Below, piece by piece: positions 36,279 through 45,210 of a stretch of DNA of 64,000 nt. A program made the position numbers and the translations under genes. Position 1 is the stretch's first letter; each line of letters starts with the position of its first letter. The notes under the pieces are model-generated. The model was not told where the DNA came from and made no database searches. It was given only the letters and a program-made list of their open reading frames with translations. Origin of the DNA: Arthrobacter sp. C9C5 (GTDB taxonomy: Bacteria > Actinomycetota > Actinomycetes > Actinomycetales > Micrococcaceae). The stretch is from positions 1-64,000 of the forward strand of contig NZ_JABFMX010000017.1 in NCBI RefSeq assembly GCF_013359735.1, written 5' to 3'.

Positions 36279-36998
36279 TCAGCGGTTCCAAAGTCCGGAC
36301 CGGTACTCACGTATGAGCTCCATCTCGAGTTCCAAGGCCTCCACTCGAGTCTCGACAGTTTTCCACCGGACTTCGAGGCCAGCGTTATCAAGTGCTGAGC
36401 GCGCCGCCTTGGTCGCGCGCATGGCGGTGCCGCTAAGCGCCTCATCGAGTCGAGCCTGGAGCCACTTCGAATCTTCCAAAGCGCGGTCGAAAGCGTGCTC
36501 GCCAAGCCCAGATGCGGCTCCCTTGCCGCTTGCGTATATGGCCAGACGACCACGGAGGCCGTTGCCCTTCCGTTCGCCGGCCATGCCGATGTAGACGGGG
36601 CCACGCTCAGGCTCTCTTGCGAGCCTGCACACATAGACACCCGGGAAGCGCGGTGCTACTGCCAATGCGTCCTGTAAGGGGATCCATTCCGACCAGACGC
36701 GATGGGGGAGATGGGCCGGCGACGGAGCCTGCCGACTTCGAGGAACAGCCTTCTCCGGGACTGCAGGCGAAGGGCGCCGTGCAAGTGATTCCGTTTTTGG
36801 GGTCAGGATGCGGCCGCGGTTTTGGGCCAGTTGCTCGACGTAGCTTTGCTGGAGGAACCAGTTGCCTCCCTTTTGCGGAGGGATTTGTCGCGCCCCAGCA
36901 GGACGCTCGTCACGGAGCCTCTGCCTAAGGGTCTTGGCGCTCATACCTAGAATGGCGGCAGCAACTTCGGCGCTAACAGCGTAGTCGTCCATGTACAT
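36279..36998 (-). CDS. HTH plus GIY-YIG-like domain protein
   Basis: I start at the ATG at 36998 (MYMDDYAVSAEVAAAILGM); the frame stays open to 37118, and ATG 36992 is also possible. In the 239-residue protein, AAAILGMSAKTLRQRLRDE near residues 13-31 is a helix-turn-helix-like segment. FPGVYVCRLAREPERGPVYIGMAGERKGNGLRGRLAIYASGKGA near 115-160 has the G-V-Y ... V-Y-I-G pattern, Arg and spacing of the GIY-YIG nuclease superfamily. The C terminus, LEVRWKTVETRVEALELEMELIREYRSGLWNR, matches the later helix with a Glu. It may be a nuclease related to homing or restriction enzymes. It lies between two copies of a DinB-gene tail. Confidence 0.65.
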   Translation of the reverse strand: MYMDDYAVSAEVAAAILGMSAKTLRQRLRDERPAGARQIPPQKGGNWFLQQSYVEQLAQNRGRILTPKTESLARRPSPAVPEKAVPRSRQAPSPAHLPHRVWSEWIPLQDALAVAPRFPGVYVCRLAREPERGPVYIGMAGERKGNGLRGRLAIYASGKGAASGLGEHAFDRALEDSKWLQARLDEALSGTAMRATKAARSALDNAGLEVRWKTVETRVEALELEMELIREYRSGLWNR

Positions 36999-37122
36999 AT
37001 CTTGTCGCGAAGGTTCGGCTCGGAGAGGTAGGTGCGGCGGCCGTTTCGGGCTGCCAGGGACGGGAACCTGGGGTGAGCACTTCCGGACGACGACGGCACG
37101 CGCCGCCATCGTGAACACAATA

Positions 37123-37150
37123 GGCTGTCACGTTCCTGACGTGGACAGCC
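37123..37150 (-). terminator. Hairpin downstream of the DinB gene
   Basis: GGCTGTCACGT and ACGTGGACAGCC pair around TCCTG with one bulged base, between the convergent-facing ends of the flanking genes. Its left-hand duplicate is at 36143-36171. Confidence 0.5.
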
Positions 37151-37186
37151 TCTTGCACCCCCTTTCCTTCCCGCCGGCCGCAGCCG

Positions 37187-37936
37187 TTAGCCCGCCTCGA
37201 TCGCATCGAGGTCCCGGACGGCGTAGCGGAGGTGTTCCCATTCCTCGTTGAGGATGGTGTGCAGGCAGGAGCGGACGGTCACGGGTAGTTCGGGCGCCCA
37301 CGGATTTCGGCGGGCCGCGGAGAGGTCCTCCGCGGTGACAGTGGCGAGGTAGTCCCGCACCCTGGCTGCCCTCTCAGCCCGGACCTCAAGCACTTCGGCG
37401 TAGGACGGTGCGACGTCCGAGAAGACAGCCGGATCGTATCCGTCGGTCTCGTACTCTGCGTTGGGCTGGCCGATGGGGTGGTACGGCTGTTCCAGCTCGA
37501 GGATTCCCCGGCCCAGCCAGGTGTCCGTGGCCATGATCAGGTGGCGCAGCGTCTGGGCGAAGGACCACTCGCCGTCCACCGAGATATCAACGGTGCCGGG
37601 CGGCAGCGCCTCGGCCCGCTCGAGCGTCGTCTGCCAGGTCCGCTCCAGCACGGCCCAGGCGGCACGGAGCCCATCCGGGTCGCCGGCGCGCCTTTCGACC
37701 CGGCCGGGAAAGCGGCGGTTGAGTTCGGCCTCGACGAAGGGGACGACATCGACGCCGTTGACGTACAGCGTGCTACCGGTTTCGAGCAGCCACGGTGCAT
37801 CGATGTCCGCCCCGGCCGCGTCGACCGCACGCATCACCGCGCCGGAGAGGTCGGACCGGAGGAACCGGGCGCCCCGCAGGTTCACGTCGGTGAATTGTGC
37901 GCCCCGGAGGTCGTCGGACTGGGTGAAAGCTGCCAT
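37187..37936 (-). CDS. DinB-like protein with an N-terminal pentapeptide-type segment
   Basis: The start is the ATG at 37936 (MAAFTQSDDLRGAQFTDVNLRGARFLRSDLSGAVMRAVDAAGADI); upstream residues in the open frame do not look coding. Residues 9-45 follow the A(D/N)LxG pentapeptide pattern. The rest, with WSFAQTLRHLIMATDTWLGRGIL near 125-147 and TILNEEWEHLRYAVRDLDAIEAG at the end, matches the DinB/DUF664 four-helix family with candidate metal-binding His residues. The 249-residue protein may be a thiol-dependent transferase, but the substrate is unknown. Its 3' end has been duplicated at 36206-36251. Confidence 0.8.
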   Translation of the reverse strand: MAAFTQSDDLRGAQFTDVNLRGARFLRSDLSGAVMRAVDAAGADIDAPWLLETGSTLYVNGVDVVPFVEAELNRRFPGRVERRAGDPDGLRAAWAVLERTWQTTLERAEALPPGTVDISVDGEWSFAQTLRHLIMATDTWLGRGILELEQPYHPIGQPNAEYETDGYDPAVFSDVAPSYAEVLEVRAERAARVRDYLATVTAEDLSAARRNPWAPELPVTVRSCLHTILNEEWEHLRYAVRDLDAIEAG

Positions 37937-38247
37937 GCCAGCACTCTGCCACGGCTTTGTCGGTCGCGCAGTACCTTGGCGGGTTCCTCGGCTGCAGCCG
38001 GCCGTCCTCGAACGCTTTGGGGATACCGATAACCCATTTTCTGCAGGACCAGGTCGGTCCATAATGGCCACATAAGCTTCGGGGACCCCTCGCGCCGGCG
38101 ATGATGTAGCGCGGCATCGGAGAGTCCCAGGTGGCTGCCCCGGCTAGGCGCGAGGGGCGGTCACGGCTCCGGACCATGATTCCGGGGACCGAAACCGGGG
38201 GGAGTAACGCCATCACTGCGGTCATCGACGCACTGAAGGGAATCATC

Positions 38248-38628
38248 ATGTTCAAGGATTCAAACATCATGGCTGTCCTCCCCGCGAAGGACATCAACAG
38301 GGCGAAGGAGTTCTACCGGGACAAGCTGGGCATCGAACCCTCCGAATCGATGGAGGAGGGCAGCGTGATGTACAGCTGCGGCCAAGGAACCCGCTTCCTC
38401 GTTTACCAAACGGACAATGCGGGGACGGCCAAGAACACCCAGATGGGCTGGGAAACGGACAACCTGGAACGCGAGATGGAGGAACTGCGAGGCCGCGGCG
38501 TCGTCTTTGAAGAGTACGACTTTCCCGGCCTGAAGACGGAGAACGGCATTGCCACGGCGTCCTGGGGGAAGGGAGCCTGGTTCCTGGACAGCGAGGGCAA
38601 CATCCTCAACATCGCCCAGCGTTCGTAG
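38248..38628 (+). CDS. VOC family (glyoxalase/bleomycin-resistance fold) protein
   Basis: The ATG at 38248 follows AAGGGAATCATC. The 126-residue protein begins MFKDSNIMAVLPAKDINRAKEFYRDKLGIEPSESMEEGSVMYSCGQGTRFLVYQTDNAGTAKNTQMGWETDNLEREMEELRGRGVVFEEYDFPG, with the paired beta-alpha-beta-beta-beta modules of the VOC superfamily. It ends FLDSEGNILNIAQRS with the usual D-P/S-x-G-N metal-site segment. No specific substrate can be assigned. Confidence 0.85.
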   Translation: MFKDSNIMAVLPAKDINRAKEFYRDKLGIEPSESMEEGSVMYSCGQGTRFLVYQTDNAGTAKNTQMGWETDNLEREMEELRGRGVVFEEYDFPGLKTENGIATASWGKGAWFLDSEGNILNIAQRS

Positions 38629-38801
38629 TAGGAGGCTGACACCGATCAGGGGCTCATAACATCGCTACCCCCGGCAACGGAGCCGGAGCGGACCGGGTCC
38701 CGCCCTCAAGGCGGGAGCCGGTTTCGAGCCTGACGTCGCCCCTGGACAGGGCATCCGGCGCGTCCAGAACAGCAGCGTTCGCAGCAGCGGCTACCCGCAC
38801 G

Positions 38802-39695
38802 CTAGTTAGTGTCGGGTTTCCTGCCCCGCAGGTGTCGGTGGTGCAGTTCGTAGCTGTCGAACACGTCAGAAGAGGTGGTTCCGGAATGGCCGAACTTGCC
38901 GCGAAGAACGTCCGCGAGTCCATCGAGCGCGGCGTGGAGCATCCGTCCGGCGAACTGGAGTTCAGGGTTGTCGCTGCGTTGGGCCTGGGATGCCAGTTCT
39001 TGGGCGTAGGCGACTGTGGCCGGCAAGGAGCCGCGCTGCTCGACTTCACGGAAATAATAGGTTTCATGGAACGCAAGCAGATCGATGCTCACCAGAGCTA
39101 CGTTTCCGGCCATTGACTCCAGCAGCCCGGCGGCATGCGTGGGTTCCACGGACAGTACACCTGCAGGACCTGCGGCCTCCCTGAACAAGTTCAGCTCGTG
39201 AGCAAGGGCCCGGCGGCGGTTAAGCGCCGGGTACATCTGCAGGATCCAGGTAACCGTTGCTGTCAGCAAACCGAAACCGGTGACGGCCTGAAGTGCCACC
39301 ACCAGCCTGAGCAGCGAATGCGTAGCCACGATATCGCCAAACCCCACGGTGGAAAGAGTGACCAAGGAGATGTAGAGGGCTTCGGCGAAGTCGGCCCGCA
39401 AGGGAACCCCGGCTCCGTAAACAAAACCGTCCGTCAGATGCGGCAAGTAGAGCAGGGCCCAGCCGATGGCCGCGAGGCCCGCCCAGGCGCCAATGACAGC
39501 CGCCATGGCCAACGGCGCTGCGATGAAGGAGCCCCGGCCCCGCAGTTTTCGGGATACTAGCCAGAACCCGCGCATGATCGCCCGGCCCACAGGACCGGAA
39601 CCGTGGGGATAAAGCAGCGTTCGAAAGACGTCAACGAGCATCAGCAGAACCAGCCCGGCCCCTAAAACCGTCCAGAGCGTATCCGCAAAGTCCAT
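38802..39695 (-). CDS. Potassium channel family protein
   Basis: This 297-residue protein has hydrophobic segments near residues 6-26, 55-85 and 130-155 and a selectivity-filter-like TLSTVGFGDIVA near 112-123, as in two-TM ion channel proteins (Ion_trans_2). The filter GFGD in place of GYGD is a common bacterial variant. The C-terminal 130 residues are helical and charged (ELNLFREAAGPAGVLSV...), without an RCK domain. Its first 65 bases overlap the 3' end of the thymidylate-kinase-like gene on the same strand, suggesting coupled expression. Confidence 0.85.
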   Translation of the reverse strand: MDFADTLWTVLGAGLVLLMLVDVFRTLLYPHGSGPVGRAIMRGFWLVSRKLRGRGSFIAAPLAMAAVIGAWAGLAAIGWALLYLPHLTDGFVYGAGVPLRADFAEALYISLVTLSTVGFGDIVATHSLLRLVVALQAVTGFGLLTATVTWILQMYPALNRRRALAHELNLFREAAGPAGVLSVEPTHAAGLLESMAGNVALVSIDLLAFHETYYFREVEQRGSLPATVAYAQELASQAQRSDNPELQFAGRMLHAALDGLADVLRGKFGHSGTTSSDVFDSYELHHRHLRGRKPDTN

Positions 39696-40392
39696 GCCTC
39701 ATCTTATGGGCCCATCGCGACGGCGTGACGGCCCGGTCGGGTGGACCGGGAGCCAGGGAGCGGGTGAGCTCCAGCCAAACCGTCTCCGCGATCTGCCCGG
39801 AAGACTGCCCGGCGTCGATGATGACAAAGGAGGGGAAATCGTCGAGCTCCCTATAGCCCTTGTCGAAGGCCGCCAGGCTCTCCAGGTCCTCGGTGTCGGT
39901 GCCCCGCTTGGCGATTCTGCTCAAGGCAAGGTCAGCCGGCACGGCGAAGTAGAACACAGCGTCCGGGGCGGGAAGCAACCGCAGCAGCCAGGGCAGGAAA
40001 CGTCCCGGGCCCAGGCCCCTCACCCGCTTCAATGCCAACTGGCAGTAAAGGTACCGGTCCATGATCACGATGCCGGAAAAACATCTGGCCCGTAGATGGG
40101 AAAGCAGGACGTTGGCGCAGCGGATGGTCGTTTCGGCAGCGTCTAGCAATCCGGCCGGAACGCTCAGGCCGAGACGGCTGGACCATGCGGTCATTTTGCT
40201 CCGCCCGCAGGGATTCTTCGCTACGGTCGCGCGCCGTCCGGAGCCCACCAGCCGTTGGGCAAGCAGTCGCGCCGCCGTGGATTTGCCTGCGCCGTCGATG
40301 CCGGCAAGCACAACCACCACGGCAGGGCGGGTCCCGGACAGCCGCCGCGACGGGGATGCTTCGGTGGAGGTGGCAGCCAGGGGAACGTTCAT
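39631..40392 (-). CDS. Thymidylate-kinase-like P-loop protein
   Basis: The start is the ATG at 40392 (MNVPLAATSTEASPSRRLSG), with AGGTCCCC upstream. The 253-residue protein has the P-loop VVLAGIDGAGKSTAARLLAQRL near residues 28-49, IVIMDRYLYCQLALKRVRG near 110-128 (the DR(Y) of TMK-like kinases) and APDAVFYFAVPADLALSRIAKRGTDTEDLESLAAFDKGYRELDDFPSFVIIDAG near 140-195. The housekeeping TMK motif DR(W/Y)xxSxxAYQ is only partly kept, so the substrate may differ. Its end overlaps the potassium channel gene by 65 bases. Confidence 0.75.
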   Translation of the reverse strand: MNVPLAATSTEASPSRRLSGTRPAVVVVLAGIDGAGKSTAARLLAQRLVGSGRRATVAKNPCGRSKMTAWSSRLGLSVPAGLLDAAETTIRCANVLLSHLRARCFSGIVIMDRYLYCQLALKRVRGLGPGRFLPWLLRLLPAPDAVFYFAVPADLALSRIAKRGTDTEDLESLAAFDKGYRELDDFPSFVIIDAGQSSGQIAETVWLELTRSLAPGPPDRAVTPSRWAHKMRHGLCGYALDGFRGRAGSADAR

Positions 40393-40631
40393 GGGGACCT
40401 GATTCCAGTCAGTTATTGAACCAACTGGAGGTCTCTCCCGGCCGAAATGATCGGCTCTGCCCGCCGGAGTGTACTGGGACACCCGTATTGACGACGGACC
40501 GGATCTGGGGATACTCCCCTCCGTATGTAACTAGTGAAGCACGGTTCACCTGCTGAGGGAAAGAGAGCGTGCCGGCCCGGCCCGGCCCGGCCTCGGGGCA
40601 GTACGACGGTTGCGTCAGCCCCTCGGCGCCC

Positions 40632-42248
40632 TCAGCCAGTCAGTATCCAGGCAGCGTTGTTCGGTTGCAGCCAGCCCTCCTGCTCCAGCGGCTGGGCGCT
40701 GAAGATCACCGTGCCCGCAGGAAGCTGCACCGGCTCGGCACCCATGGCGACAGCGATGAGGAAGTGTTCGTTTCGTTCGCAGACCAGCAGCTCGCCGGCC
40801 TCGACACGCCAGGTGCCGCCGTCGTCCGCGGTGAAGACCTCGTTCTTCCACAGCTTCCGGCGCAGCGCTAACGCCGCTTTGGTCAGGTTCAGGACGGACT
40901 CGGCGTCCCGCTCCTGCCGTTCGACGGCGTACCTGCCCCAGCCTGCGGGGAGCGGCAACCAGGGCTCGGAGGGTGGCCCTTCAGCGGTGCCGAGTGCGAA
41001 GCCGTGGTGCAGCGCTGGATCCTCGGTCCATGGCAGCGGCACCCGAGCGCCGTCGCGGCAGACGCCGCCGCGGGCCCACATGGGATCCACCCGGGCCTCG
41101 AGCGGCACGTCGACCTCGGGCAGCCCGAGCTCTTGACCCTGGTAGAGATACGCCGGGCCGGGCAGGCCCAGCAGGGCCACTAGCGCGGCGCGGGCCCGCA
41201 TCGCACCGACGTCGCCGCCGCCGAACCGGGTGGCCGTGCGGACAATGTCGTGGTTCTCCAGCGCCCACGTCGGCGTCGCACCGTGCAACAGGCGGGCGGC
41301 TTCGAGTTCGTTACCGACGGCTGCCCATGACTCCGGGTCCCAGCCGAGCTTCACGAAAGCGAAGGCGAAGGCCTGGTGCATCTCGCCCGCGCGGGTGTAG
41401 CGGGCCGCGCGGGCCGGTTCCAGGTTGACCTCGCCCACCAGCAGGCGGTGCGGCTCATAATTCTCGGCCAGGGTGCGCCAGCGGCGGTACACCTCATGGA
41501 CTTCCTCCTGGTCGGAGACCTGCGGGTTGGACCGCAGCCCGTCCACTACGCCGCCTGTCGACGGGGAATCCGGCAGGCCCTCGGCCTTGAACAGGGCGTG
41601 CGCAACGTCGATGCGGAGGCCGTCCACGCCCTTGTCGAACCAGAACTTCAGCACGCCCTCGAAGTACTCGCCGATGGCGGGGTTGCGCCAGTTCCAGTCC
41701 GGCTGGCCGGCGGAGAAGAGGTGCAGGTACCAGTCGTTGTCCGTCGCGGACGCAGGGTTGGCCCGGCTCCAGGCCGGGCCGCCGAAGACGCTCTGCCAGT
41801 TGTTCGGGGGAGTGTCGGCGTCGGGGCCGGCCACAAAGTGGAACATCTCCCGCTCCGGCGAGCCCGGGCCGGCCGCGAGGGCCGCCTGGAACAGCGGGTG
41901 CTCGGAGGAGCAGTGGTTGGGGACGACGTCGAGCAGGACCTTCAGGCCCAGAGCGTGCGCCTGTTCCAGCAGCGACTCGAACTGCTCCAGCGTCCCGAAC
42001 AGCGGGTCCACGCCGCAGTAGTCGCTCACGTCGTAGCCCTGGTCCACCTGTGGGGAAGGCTGGAACGGGGTCATCCAGATGCCGTCGACGCCGAGCGAGG
42101 CGATGTACGGCAGCCGCGCGGTGAGCCCGGCGAGGTCGCCCACGCCGTCGCCGTCGCCGTCCGCGAAGGAGCGCGGGTACACCTGGTAAATGACCGCGGA
42201 CTGCCACCATGCGGCCGGCGCCAGGGCCGCTTCCTCCGGCACGCTCAT
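40632..42248 (-). CDS. Alpha-glucosidase / GH13 alpha-amylase family protein
   Basis: This 538-residue protein is a GH13 glycosidase: VIYQVYPRSFADGDGDGVGDLAGL near residues 19-42 (region I and calcium-loop area), LLDVVPNHCSSEHPLF near 101-116, GLRIDVAHAL near 206-215 (nucleophile Asp), LLVGEVNLEPA near 263-273 (acid Glu) and ALENHDIVRTATRFG near 322-336 (third Asp). The set fits oligo-1,6-glucosidase/alpha-glucosidase enzymes acting on short alpha-linked oligosaccharides. No signal peptide, so cytoplasmic. It is a single gene. Confidence 0.92.
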   Translation of the reverse strand: MSVPEEAALAPAAWWQSAVIYQVYPRSFADGDGDGVGDLAGLTARLPYIASLGVDGIWMTPFQPSPQVDQGYDVSDYCGVDPLFGTLEQFESLLEQAHALGLKVLLDVVPNHCSSEHPLFQAALAAGPGSPEREMFHFVAGPDADTPPNNWQSVFGGPAWSRANPASATDNDWYLHLFSAGQPDWNWRNPAIGEYFEGVLKFWFDKGVDGLRIDVAHALFKAEGLPDSPSTGGVVDGLRSNPQVSDQEEVHEVYRRWRTLAENYEPHRLLVGEVNLEPARAARYTRAGEMHQAFAFAFVKLGWDPESWAAVGNELEAARLLHGATPTWALENHDIVRTATRFGGGDVGAMRARAALVALLGLPGPAYLYQGQELGLPEVDVPLEARVDPMWARGGVCRDGARVPLPWTEDPALHHGFALGTAEGPPSEPWLPLPAGWGRYAVERQERDAESVLNLTKAALALRRKLWKNEVFTADDGGTWRVEAGELLVCERNEHFLIAVAMGAEPVQLPAGTVIFSAQPLEQEGWLQPNNAAWILTG

Positions 42249-42396
42249 AGGTTGGCGCCCGCGGAGACGTTCGTGTCAGGTCGGTGCCGGAGAAAGAAAT
42301 CCATATCGGCAACCGTACGGTCGGCCACGCGAGCGGACAACTTGCTGGCAGGGAATGGAGCCGCGCCCGATCCGCCGGTGCGGCACGGTCCGTGCC

Positions 42397-43374
42397 TCAT
42401 GGGGGAGGAGGTGGTGCGCCTTCCGCCGGCAAATTCGTGGCGCCCGGTCCGTCGAACGATGCGCTCGTGCTGCTCTGGGGCACCACCACGTGGACGGCGT
42501 TGCGCTGGACGGTGAAATCGGTGGGCGTTGTGGTGGCGATCTCGCCGTCAAGGTTCACCGGCAGCGGCTGGTCGGTGACCACCCGGACCCGCCGGGTGGT
42601 CAGGTGGTACACCCGGTCGTGTTTGATGAAACTGCCGTCCTTGAGCAGCCGGGCAATGCTCACGTGCTCCCGCAGGGGACCCGCCAGGATGGCGTAAATG
42701 TCAAGGGTGTGGTCATCGATCCCTGCGGTGGGGGAGACCGTGTTGCCGCCGCCGTAATGCCGGCCGTTGCCGACCGCCAGCTGAAGCAGATCCTCGAGCT
42801 CCAGCGGCTCGTGGTCGCCGTCCGGGAACTCGAGGCGGGCCCGGAACGGCTTGTGCCGGGCATAGGCCCGAAGCGTGGCGATGCTGTAGGCCAGCGGCCC
42901 GACGAACCGCTTCAGGCGGGGGCTCAGCGCCTCGGTAACCGCCACCGAGAGGCCCACGGATGCGACGTTGAGGAACGGCTCACCGTTGGCCCGGCCGAGG
43001 TCGATGTCCACCACCTTGCCTTCGGCGACGACGGCGCACGCCTCGGCAAGATTATTCGGTATCTCCAGAGTGCGGGCGAAGTCGTTGGCGGTGCCCAGGG
43101 GAAGAACGCCGAGCACAACGTTGGTGCCGGCAACCCGGCCGGCGGCGTAGGAGACCGTCCCGTCGCCGCCGCCGACAACCACGAGGTCGTGCCCGTCCGC
43201 AAGCACCCGGTCAAGGGTCCCGGCCAGGTCTGTCCCTGACTGCACGAGGTGAACGGCGGAGATCGGCACGCCGGCCTTACGCATCGCGTCCACAGCAAGT
43301 TCGTGCGACCCCGCCCGGCGAGACCCAGCGTTGATCACAACGGCGGCAGAGCGTGCGTCCCGGACAGTCTTCAT
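42397..43374 (-). CDS. Diacylglycerol kinase-catalytic-domain (YegS/BmrU-like) lipid kinase
   Basis: This 325-residue protein begins MKTVRDARSAAVVINAGSRRAGSHELAVDAMRKAG, with DLVVVGGGDGTVSYAAGRVAGTNVVLGVLPLGTANDFARTLEIPNNLAEAC near 63-115, the conserved GGDGT motif and GTANDFAR of the DAGK/LCB5 kinase family. DHTLDIYAILAG near 218 is the second conserved block. It would phosphorylate a lipid, such as diacylglycerol or a related alcohol, with ATP. The C terminus is Pro-rich (PPPPP). Confidence 0.9.
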   Translation of the reverse strand: MKTVRDARSAAVVINAGSRRAGSHELAVDAMRKAGVPISAVHLVQSGTDLAGTLDRVLADGHDLVVVGGGDGTVSYAAGRVAGTNVVLGVLPLGTANDFARTLEIPNNLAEACAVVAEGKVVDIDLGRANGEPFLNVASVGLSVAVTEALSPRLKRFVGPLAYSIATLRAYARHKPFRARLEFPDGDHEPLELEDLLQLAVGNGRHYGGGNTVSPTAGIDDHTLDIYAILAGPLREHVSIARLLKDGSFIKHDRVYHLTTRRVRVVTDQPLPVNLDGEIATTTPTDFTVQRNAVHVVVPQSSTSASFDGPGATNLPAEGAPPPPP

Positions 43375-43409
43375 TCACAACATGGTAGGACGCGGACCTG
43401 TGTACTCCG

Positions 43410-45089
43410 TTAGCCGGCCACCGCCGCCTTCGCGGCCCGCGAGGCTTCCATCCACTCGCTCAGCCACGGGGCCCGGACGCTGGAGGTGATCCGGCAGTCG
43501 GCCACGAAGGTTCCCCTGGCGCCGGCGTCGATCCAGTCGGTGAGCGCGGAAAGGTCCTCCAGCGAGCGGATGATCGCCGATTCGGCACCGAGGGCCCGGG
43601 CGACGCCGCTGAAGTCCACCTCGGGGATCAGCATCGGCTTTTCGGTCAGGCCTTGGGATCCGTACTGGTGGATTTCGGCTCCGTAGGCGGCGTCGTTGTA
43701 GATCACGACGACGGCGCTGCGGGCGGCGCCGATCAGCGATTCGAGGTCGGACAGGCCCATCAGGAAGCCGCCGTCGCCGGATGCCAGCACCAGGGTGCGG
43801 TCCTCCTCCACTGCGCGGGCTGCCCCGACGGCGCTGGCCAGGCCCAGTCCGATGGTCTGGTAGGCGGTCCCCACCATGACCAGGTCCTGTGGCCGCGGAA
43901 TGCGCCAGTACATGGGTGCCCAGCCGACGAAGTGCCCGCCGTCCTGGACCACCGTGCGGCGCTCGGGCAGCACCGCGTCCAGGGCCTTAGCGAGCGAGCG
44001 CGGGTCCAGCCGGCCGTCCGGGGTCTCCGCTGCGCCGGGGTGGTGGGCCGGTTCCTCGGCCAGGCGTTTGCGGGCTTCCGCGCGCCAGGCTCCGGAGGGT
44101 GCGGCGACCGGCGCGGCCGGGTCATCCAGCAGCGCCAGGAGGCGTTCCGCAGCGCACTTCACGTCCCCGCTGACGAACGTGTCCACCCGGGGGTGCGTCG
44201 GCTGCAGGGCGGCGTCGATCTGGATGACCGTGCTGTCGGGGCCGAGCAGGTGGCCGAACCGCATGGTGAAGGGGCTCAGGCTCGCGCCCGCCACGAGGAT
44301 GACGTCGGCCTCGCCCATGAGCCCGGCCGCGGTGTCAGTGCCGAAGCCGCCCGCGACGCCGAGGTATCCGTCGCCCTCAAGGAGGTTGAGCGCCAGCGCG
44401 GTTCCGGCGGTCAGCGCGCCGAGGCGGTCGGCGAGTTGCCGGAGCTCCCGGCCGGCGCCGGCCAGATGTGCGCCGCGGCCGGCGAGGACGAGCGGCCGCC
44501 TCGCCCCGGCGAGGAGGCGGGCCACCTGCTCCAGGCCGCCGTCGACGTCGACGTCGTCATTTTCGGCTGGCGCCAGCGGCGCCGGAAGCTCTTCATCGGC
44601 CGCTTCGAGGGCGGCGAGGTCGTACGGGATGGCAATCACGACGGCGGTGCGCTTGGTGAGTGCGAACTCCACCGCCTGCTGCGTGATGGAACCAGCGGCC
44701 TCCCGGGTGACGGTGAAGGTGGCGGCGCCCAGGCCCGCGGCGATGGCCGTCTGGTCCACGTCCTGGGGGCGGGCGCCGGTGGTGGGGGCGTCCCCGGTGA
44801 CCAGCACGACGGGGATCTGCGCCTGCACGGACTCGGCCAGGGCGGTGAGCGCGTTGGTGTAGCCGGGGCCGTAGGTGGTGGTGCCCGCCGCGAGGCGTCC
44901 CGACGTCCGGTAGTAGGCGTCGGCCGCGGCGATGGCGGCGCCCTCGTGCCGGACGGCGGTGAAGCGGAGGCCCAGCTGCTCGGCGGCGTCCAGAAAGTGG
45001 ACGTTGCCGTTGCCCATGACCCCGAAGAGGTCGGTGAGGTAGCTGCCGAGAACCTGCGCTACGCGGCCCGAGACGGTGAGAGTAGTCAT
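43410..45089 (-). CDS. Thiamine-pyrophosphate-binding enzyme (decarboxylase / acetolactate-synthase-like)
   Basis: This 559-residue protein has the three TPP-enzyme domains: the catalytic Glu in VRHEGAAIAAADAYYR near residue 49, the central domain with GVAGGFGTDTAAGLMGEADVILVAGASLSPFTMRFGHLLGP near 248-288, and the cofactor motif GDGGFLMGLSDLESLIGAARSAVVVIYNDAAYG near 438-470 (GDG-N). The FAD-binding acetolactate synthase signature is not clear; decarboxylase or benzoylformate-decarboxylase-like activity on a 2-oxo acid fits the neighbouring aminotransferase. It is upstream-adjacent to the Lrp-type regulator on the same strand. Confidence 0.8.
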   Translation of the reverse strand: MTTLTVSGRVAQVLGSYLTDLFGVMGNGNVHFLDAAEQLGLRFTAVRHEGAAIAAADAYYRTSGRLAAGTTTYGPGYTNALTALAESVQAQIPVVLVTGDAPTTGARPQDVDQTAIAAGLGAATFTVTREAAGSITQQAVEFALTKRTAVVIAIPYDLAALEAADEELPAPLAPAENDDVDVDGGLEQVARLLAGARRPLVLAGRGAHLAGAGRELRQLADRLGALTAGTALALNLLEGDGYLGVAGGFGTDTAAGLMGEADVILVAGASLSPFTMRFGHLLGPDSTVIQIDAALQPTHPRVDTFVSGDVKCAAERLLALLDDPAAPVAAPSGAWRAEARKRLAEEPAHHPGAAETPDGRLDPRSLAKALDAVLPERRTVVQDGGHFVGWAPMYWRIPRPQDLVMVGTAYQTIGLGLASAVGAARAVEEDRTLVLASGDGGFLMGLSDLESLIGAARSAVVVIYNDAAYGAEIHQYGSQGLTEKPMLIPEVDFSGVARALGAESAIIRSLEDLSALTDWIDAGARGTFVADCRITSSVRAPWLSEWMEASRAAKAAVAG

Positions 45090-45136
45090 GCGGAAAGCAT
45101 GTGGGTTGGGTCACGAATCGGCAATAGCGTCGATTT

Positions 45137-45173
45137 TGACTGGGACTTTTGGCAGTCAGGGACCAGTTGAAGT
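45137..45173. promoter_or_regulatory. Candidate Lrp-type binding motif upstream of the TPP-enzyme gene
   Basis: TGACTG (45137-45142) and CAGTCA (45153-45158) form an inverted repeat with a 10-base centre; CAGTCAG (45153-45159) and AGTTGAAGT (45165-45173) follow. CAGTCAG and AGTTGAAGT recur at 45725-45738, upstream of the regulator gene itself. Confidence 0.5.
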
Positions 45174-45210
45174 GAAAATTTGCCCACTCGGCGCGGGTGG
45201 GCCAGGAGCC

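Noticed and set aside
40573..40590. GGCCC tandem repeat
   Set aside because: Only a few copies of a 5-base unit in GC-rich DNA; no likely function.
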